Below are positions 31,056-33,377 of a stretch of 33,377 bases of DNA, in pieces. The DNA comes from a virus: positions 1-33,377 of the IMG/VR virus record IMGVR_UViG_3300008117_000290, one strand, 5' to 3'. Each line of letters starts with the position of its first letter. The first letter of the stretch is position 1. The notes under the pieces are model-generated. The model was not told where the DNA came from. It saw nothing but the letters and a program-made list of their open reading frames with translations, and ran no database searches. The position numbers were made by a program, and so were the translations under genes.

Positions 31056-31602
31056 GCGTTGTTCCATGATCTGTTTTGAAAATCTTGTGCCACTTTCTCT
31101 TTTCTTTATTTGCTCTTGCATTGAATTTTTTGACACGTTTGGCTTCCTTGTCAAACTCAGCACAGAATTGCTCATAAGTAAAACCTGGATAGTGGCGTTT
31201 GGCGACTTCACAAAGTTTTGTTGAGATCAACTTTGTGTAATCAAGGTCGTCTCTTACTTTGTTGAATTTAGAAACGAGTTCTTGGTAGAATCCTTCTTGC
31301 TTACCAATGATTCCTTCGAGTCGAGCTTTTTCTTGAGTCGAGCTGTTAATACTAGCTTGCAGCAGTTCATTTTCTGCATTAAGTTGATCGACAGTTCTTT
31401 GGAGCTGGGTGTTCTTTTCGATTATCAGTCGAAGTTCTTCACGAAGATCGTCTATAACTTTTTGTGCTTCTGCTTTTTCTCGAATAACTGATCCAGTTTT
31501 TCTTTTAATCGGATCAATGATGTCTTGAACAAACTCAGATAGCTGTCTGTGCATACTGAGAAATTCTAGAAGGTCGTCCGCACTTTTGATTGTGATTTCC
31601 AT
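31024..31602 (-). CDS. Coiled-coil protein
   Basis: A 192-residue protein from ATG 31602. A long coiled coil spans about residues 35-125 (EKAEAQKVIDDLREELRLII, QLQRTVDQLNAENELLQASI, EKARLEGIIGKQEGFYQELV). A basic C-terminus follows (FNARANKEKRKWHKIF). It has no catalytic motif. The leader is CTCTCAC-rich and ends in AAGGAAAAC. It may be a scaffold or DNA-associated structural protein; unrecognised. Confidence 0.65.
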   Translation of the reverse strand: MEITIKSADDLLEFLSMHRQLSEFVQDIIDPIKRKTGSVIREKAEAQKVIDDLREELRLIIEKNTQLQRTVDQLNAENELLQASINSSTQEKARLEGIIGKQEGFYQELVSKFNKVRDDLDYTKLISTKLCEVAKRHYPGFTYEQFCAEFDKEAKRVKKFNARANKEKRKWHKIFKTDHGTTHVKRTDQQSS

Positions 31603-31674
31603 AATCAGGTTTTCCTTGTGAGAGTGTAAACAAAAACGGTGAGAGAAATTGGGAGAGTTGAGAGAATGAGGTAA
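31603..31674 (-). promoter_or_regulatory. CTCTCAC-rich leader
   Basis: On the minus strand it has CATTCTCTCAACTCTCCC, CTCTCACCG and ACTCTCACAAGGAA before ATG 31602. These are pyrimidine-rich repeats of CTCTC(A) like those at 28388-28428 and 28843-28920. Confidence 0.4.
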
Positions 31675-31854
31675 TCAAGAGTTACGAGTAGCTGGGTCAC
31701 CGTCTGGGTCGTTTCCTGGGGTGGGTGGTGGTTGGATAGATGGGAAGCAGACAGAGCCTACTATGATTCCGGTAAGGAACGTGAAAGCACAAGACAAGAT
31801 GGTTGAAACGATGAGAAGATTGGTGTCGATGGTGAACATGAGTGAGATAGGCAT
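31675..31854 (-). CDS. Small membrane protein (59 residues)
   Basis: The frame reads MPISLMFTIDTNLLIVSTIL, then SCAFTFLTGIIVGSVCFPSI, a Pro-rich turn and DPDGDPATRNS. It has one strong membrane segment at about 13-36 with a short acidic tail. It overlaps the end of the 31761-32114 gene by 94 bases in another frame. The Pro-rich turn contains a CCTGGGG motif copy. It is a holin-size protein, but there is no lysis gene near it. Confidence 0.6.
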   Translation of the reverse strand: MPISLMFTIDTNLLIVSTILSCAFTFLTGIIVGSVCFPSIQPPPTPGNDPDGDPATRNS

Positions 31855-32114
31855 CCTAATGGAACAACGAATTTGAGGGAAGATCTTCCGACTGGTGAAA
31901 CCGTAACTTTAATTCCACCTGATTTCATCAAATATACTTGATGAAACTTAACTTTCTTTCCGACGTATTGAGTAAATCTTGTGTTACCAGAAAACTCAGC
32001 AAACCCTCTTGCGTATTCATTGATAACAAGGTCGGTCTTGATTAGATGGTCTCGGAGAGACATAAACAATCCAGACCAAGACATCACCGGCTCCGGTGTT
32101 TCTGGGGTAGTCAT
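31761..32114 (-). CDS. Hypothetical protein
   Basis: A 117-residue protein from ATG 32114, which overlaps the upstream stop as ATGA. The first about 75 residues look globular (SWSGLFMSLRDHLIKTDLVI, RFTQYVGKKVKFHQVYLMKS). The last 35 residues are Ser/Cys/Pro-rich and fall in the overlap with the small membrane protein, so they may be a by-product of that frame. Function unknown. Confidence 0.55.
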   Translation of the reverse strand: MTTPETPEPVMSWSGLFMSLRDHLIKTDLVINEYARGFAEFSGNTRFTQYVGKKVKFHQVYLMKSGGIKVTVSPVGRSSLKFVVPLGCLSHSCSPSTPIFSSFQPSCLVLSRSLPES

Positions 32115-32329
32115 AGTTTGATAACACAAATTTGGGTGAGAGACTTGTAACGAATGTTGAAGGTGGTTGTGCCTCTAAGTGAGGCAGCATCTTCTTTGTT
32201 GATGTAACGACCATCGTGAGGACTAGAAATGTCTTTGATTAGGAAGTCTTCGTTGGCTTCCCAGTCAGCAAGAACAGCTTTCTTAGATTTGTAGTCACGA
32301 CCGTAAGCAGGAACGAGTGTAAGATACAT
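32111..32329 (-). CDS. Small conserved phage-type protein (RDYKSKKAVLADWEANEDF)
   Basis: A 72-residue protein from ATG 32329 with GGAG about 9 bases upstream. It contains GRDYKSKKAVLADWEANEDF and GRYINKEDA. From memory this DYxSKKA..DW..GKDF pattern is common in small proteins of unrelated phages. It may be a small nucleic-acid- or ribosome-binding protein, but no function is established to my knowledge. The upstream reading from 32386 is rejected. Confidence 0.65.
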   Translation of the reverse strand: MYLTLVPAYGRDYKSKKAVLADWEANEDFLIKDISSPHDGRYINKEDAASLRGTTTFNIRYKSLTQICVIKL

Positions 32330-32367
32330 AACGAGGTACTCCAAAGAATGGAACGAAACGGAACGGG

Positions 32368-32664
32368 TTAGAGACTGATGGTACATTCATCGAACATACG
32401 AAAAAGCTCGTGGTACTTGTATTCGTAGTCGAACATGATCCAGAGTGGACGGAGAAGTTCGAGTGTGTCGATTGCTTGTTGACGAAGTATTTGTCGATTG
32501 CCGAGAGGAATGTTTGTGTTTGTCATATGATTGTACATTTCATACAACGAATCTTTTTGTCGGAGAAGAATAGGGTCAATCTTATCTGTATCGACCCGAA
32601 AAAATCTAGCTTCACAGTTTTGATTTTGAGGGTACGGAATGAATGGGGCTGGAGTGTTATTCAT
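32368..32664 (-). CDS. Hypothetical protein
   Basis: A 98-residue protein from ATG 32664 with AGGAAG 5 bases upstream. Pro-rich N-terminus (MNNTPAPFIPYPQNQN) followed by helices (LLRQKDSLYEMYNHM, RQILRQQAIDTLELLRPLWI). Family unknown. A third copy of the TATCA-N-TGATA palindrome lies 66-82 bases upstream. Confidence 0.6.
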   Translation of the reverse strand: MNNTPAPFIPYPQNQNCEARFFRVDTDKIDPILLRQKDSLYEMYNHMTNTNIPLGNRQILRQQAIDTLELLRPLWIMFDYEYKYHELFRMFDECTISL

Positions 32665-32729
32665 GATATCTTCCTATGATATTAAACTGACGATTTTGAA
32701 AAGACTGTACACGAACGAGATGCGAAAAC

Positions 32730-32746
32730 GTATCATTTTGTGATAC
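32730..32746. promoter_or_regulatory. Palindromic operator-like site C, GTATCATTTTGTGATAC
   Basis: It has the same arms (GTATCA/TGATAC) and near-identical centre as site A at 10119-10135. It overlaps the stop codon of the 32733-32933 gene, as site B overlaps its own upstream stop. No clear -35/-10 pair was found beside it. Confidence 0.5.
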
Positions 32747-32933
32747 TTGACTGTGCTTGCTTTAGCATTTCTGCTATGCTAGGCTTGGGCTGCACTTGTT
32801 TCCTGGGTGGAGAAAGAGATAGTGCTTTGTGGGTGTTAGCTGCTGGACCGTAGTTTTTAGGTTTAGCACCTGAACGATTGTGGTGGATGTCGATGAGATA
32901 CTTACCACGAGGTTTACGAATGATACGAACCAT
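32733..32933 (-). CDS. Small basic protein
   Basis: A 66-residue protein, MVRIIRKPRGKYLIDIHHNR, with a basic middle and a helical end (SIAEMLKQAQSSI). The leader AAGGAAACTCGTT is identical to that of the 32945-33112 gene. It may bind nucleic acid; the family is unknown. It carries a CCTGGGT variant of the motif. Confidence 0.6.
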   Translation of the reverse strand: MVRIIRKPRGKYLIDIHHNRSGAKPKNYGPAANTHKALSLSPPRKQVQPKPSIAEMLKQAQSSITK

Positions 32934-32944
32934 AACGAGTTTCC

Positions 32945-33112
32945 TTACGAAGAAGATGCTGGATGATAAGGTTCGATTTCAGAGTGACTAAAGACATCAG
33001 ACGTACTACCAATCTGAATACGATACACAAGTCCATCGTACATATCACGAATTTCTTTGATAATACCAACACCTAAAGGTGTCTCGACTTGATCCCCGAC
33101 TTGGTATTCCAT
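32945..33112 (-). CDS. Small SH3/KOW-like protein (55 residues)
   Basis: The frame reads MEYQVGDQVETPLGVGIIKE, then IRDMYDGLVYRIQIGSTSDV and a short tail. V-GD-V-TPLG-G-I is the hallmark start of small SH3/KOW-like domains, as in the repeats of the MazZ-like protein. It has TAAGGAAACTCGTT upstream of ATG. It is shorter than most genes here but well supported by its binding site and the tight spacing. Confidence 0.65.
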   Translation of the reverse strand: MEYQVGDQVETPLGVGIIKEIRDMYDGLVYRIQIGSTSDVFSHSEIEPYHPASSS

Positions 33113-33118
33113 AACGAG

Positions 33119-33145
33119 TTTCCTTAAACAAGGGACGAAACAAAC
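33119..33145 (-). promoter_or_regulatory. Leader element CGTCCCTT-N-AAGGA, copy 4
   Basis: On the minus strand it reads TTTCGTCCCTTGTTTAAGGA, ending 10 bases before the ATG at 33112. CCTT/AAGG arms are present. Confidence 0.5.
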
Positions 33146-33151
33146 GGAGAG

Positions 33152-33377
33152 TTAGACGAACTTGACACAAAGCCCATGAGGTGCAAGTAGATTATTGAGG
33201 GGGACCAGCAGTTCTTTCTGGGGGTAGACGTCTAACTTGATGATGGACTGAGTTAGAGGACTGTCGAGGATAGATCGACGTAGTTGGACTGTAAAGGGTG
33301 GAACGTGTCTTTTGAGTTGAGAAGGGAATTTTGTTTTCTCAGGAATTGAAATACCACGAGCCAACAAAAGACAGCCG
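33152..33377 (-). CDS. Hypothetical protein, partial (runs off right edge)
   Basis: The frame is open to the edge, so the start is outside the window; an in-frame TTG at 33367 is probably internal. The visible about 75 C-terminal residues (PSQLKRHVPPFTVQLRRSIL, QSIIKLDVYPQKELLVPLNN) are beta/helix mixed with no recognised motif. One CCTGGGG-type copy (33218) encodes Y-P-Q-K. Confidence 0.5.
   Translation of the reverse strand, partial: GCLLLARGISIPEKTKFPSQLKRHVPPFTVQLRRSILDSPLTQSIIKLDVYPQKELLVPLNNLLAPHGLCVKFV

Larger units (their letters stand above)
710..33223 (+). repeat. Dispersed strand-biased motif (T/C)CTGGGG(T/G/A), about 41 copies
   Basis: The core is CTGGGG on the plus strand. Copies were found by eye at 710, 896, 1550, 1955, 2311, 2494, 3253, 4295, 6768, 7661, 8104, 8122, 8843, 9164, 10945, 11541, 14233, 14612, 14736, 14976, 16041, 16462, 17480, 18712, 20524, 21068, 21862, 22313, 22946, 23826, 24324, 25026, 25239, 25840, 26137, 27140, 28663, 30630, 31716, 32102 and 33218. 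The longest shared form is TTCCTGGGGTG. The reverse orientation was noticed only about six times. CCTGGG variants add more sites. Confidence 0.75.

Noticed and set aside
1-33377. Integrase, attachment site or insertion sequence
   Set aside because: No recombinase, transposase or terminal repeat was recognised, so prophage status cannot be judged.

Overview
This window looks like part of a tailed double-stranded DNA phage (or prophage) genome. Every supported protein gene lies on the minus strand. Genes are packed head to tail with ATGA, TAATG or TGATG overlaps. They cover the core of a siphovirus-like lifestyle: capsid, portal, terminase, primase-helicase, DNA polymerase, ligase and recombination functions. 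The likely host is a Planctomycetes bacterium. This is an inference from one secreted Cys/Gly-rich protein (19472-19945) that resembles small planctomycetal secreted proteins, and from Pro-Thr-linker secreted proteins; I had no database to confirm it. Both edges cut genes: a protease-capsid gene on the left and an unidentified gene on the right.

Layout, left to right (transcription runs right to left). 1-3321: prohead protease fused to major capsid protein (partial), lambda-family portal and a small protein beside it. 3329-6621: two large tail-fibre or adhesin-type proteins. 6625-9194: small structural or membrane proteins and a secreted lipid-free protein. 9191-10125: a subtilisin-like protease split by a frameshift. 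10059-10230: a sigma70-type promoter between two copies of a palindrome, followed by a long hairpin. 10218-12215: Zn-ribbon protein, thermonuclease, micro-membrane protein and a MazZ-like dNTP diphosphohydrolase with SH3-like repeats. 12236-18874: terminase large subunit, Zn-finger/TOPRIM primase fused to an AAA+ domain, family A DNA polymerase. 19111-19471: a protein-free RNA island with two odd tRNA-like elements and a 108-nt rod-shaped RNA. 19472-25452: secreted protein, DUF669-like protein, Sak4-like ATPase, MazG-like protein, PD-(D/E)XK exonuclease and uracil-DNA-glycosylase-like protein. 25173-33377: many small accessory genes, a WGR-like/ATP-dependent DNA ligase fusion and a UvrD-type helicase.

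The most striking signal is not a gene. A short G-rich motif, CCTGGGG on the plus strand (CCCCAGG on the coding strand), recurs about 40 times by eye at roughly one copy per gene. It is almost always in the same orientation, falls in all three reading frames and also occurs between genes. It therefore looks like a DNA- or RNA-level recognition site (Chi-like, primase, packaging or similar) and not a protein motif. It is missing from the beta-helix gene and the broken protease. Other non-coding structure includes a leader whose Shine-Dalgarno sits in a small hairpin (four copies), CTCTCAC-rich leaders and a 35-bp repeat that gives two otherwise different proteins the same N-terminus.
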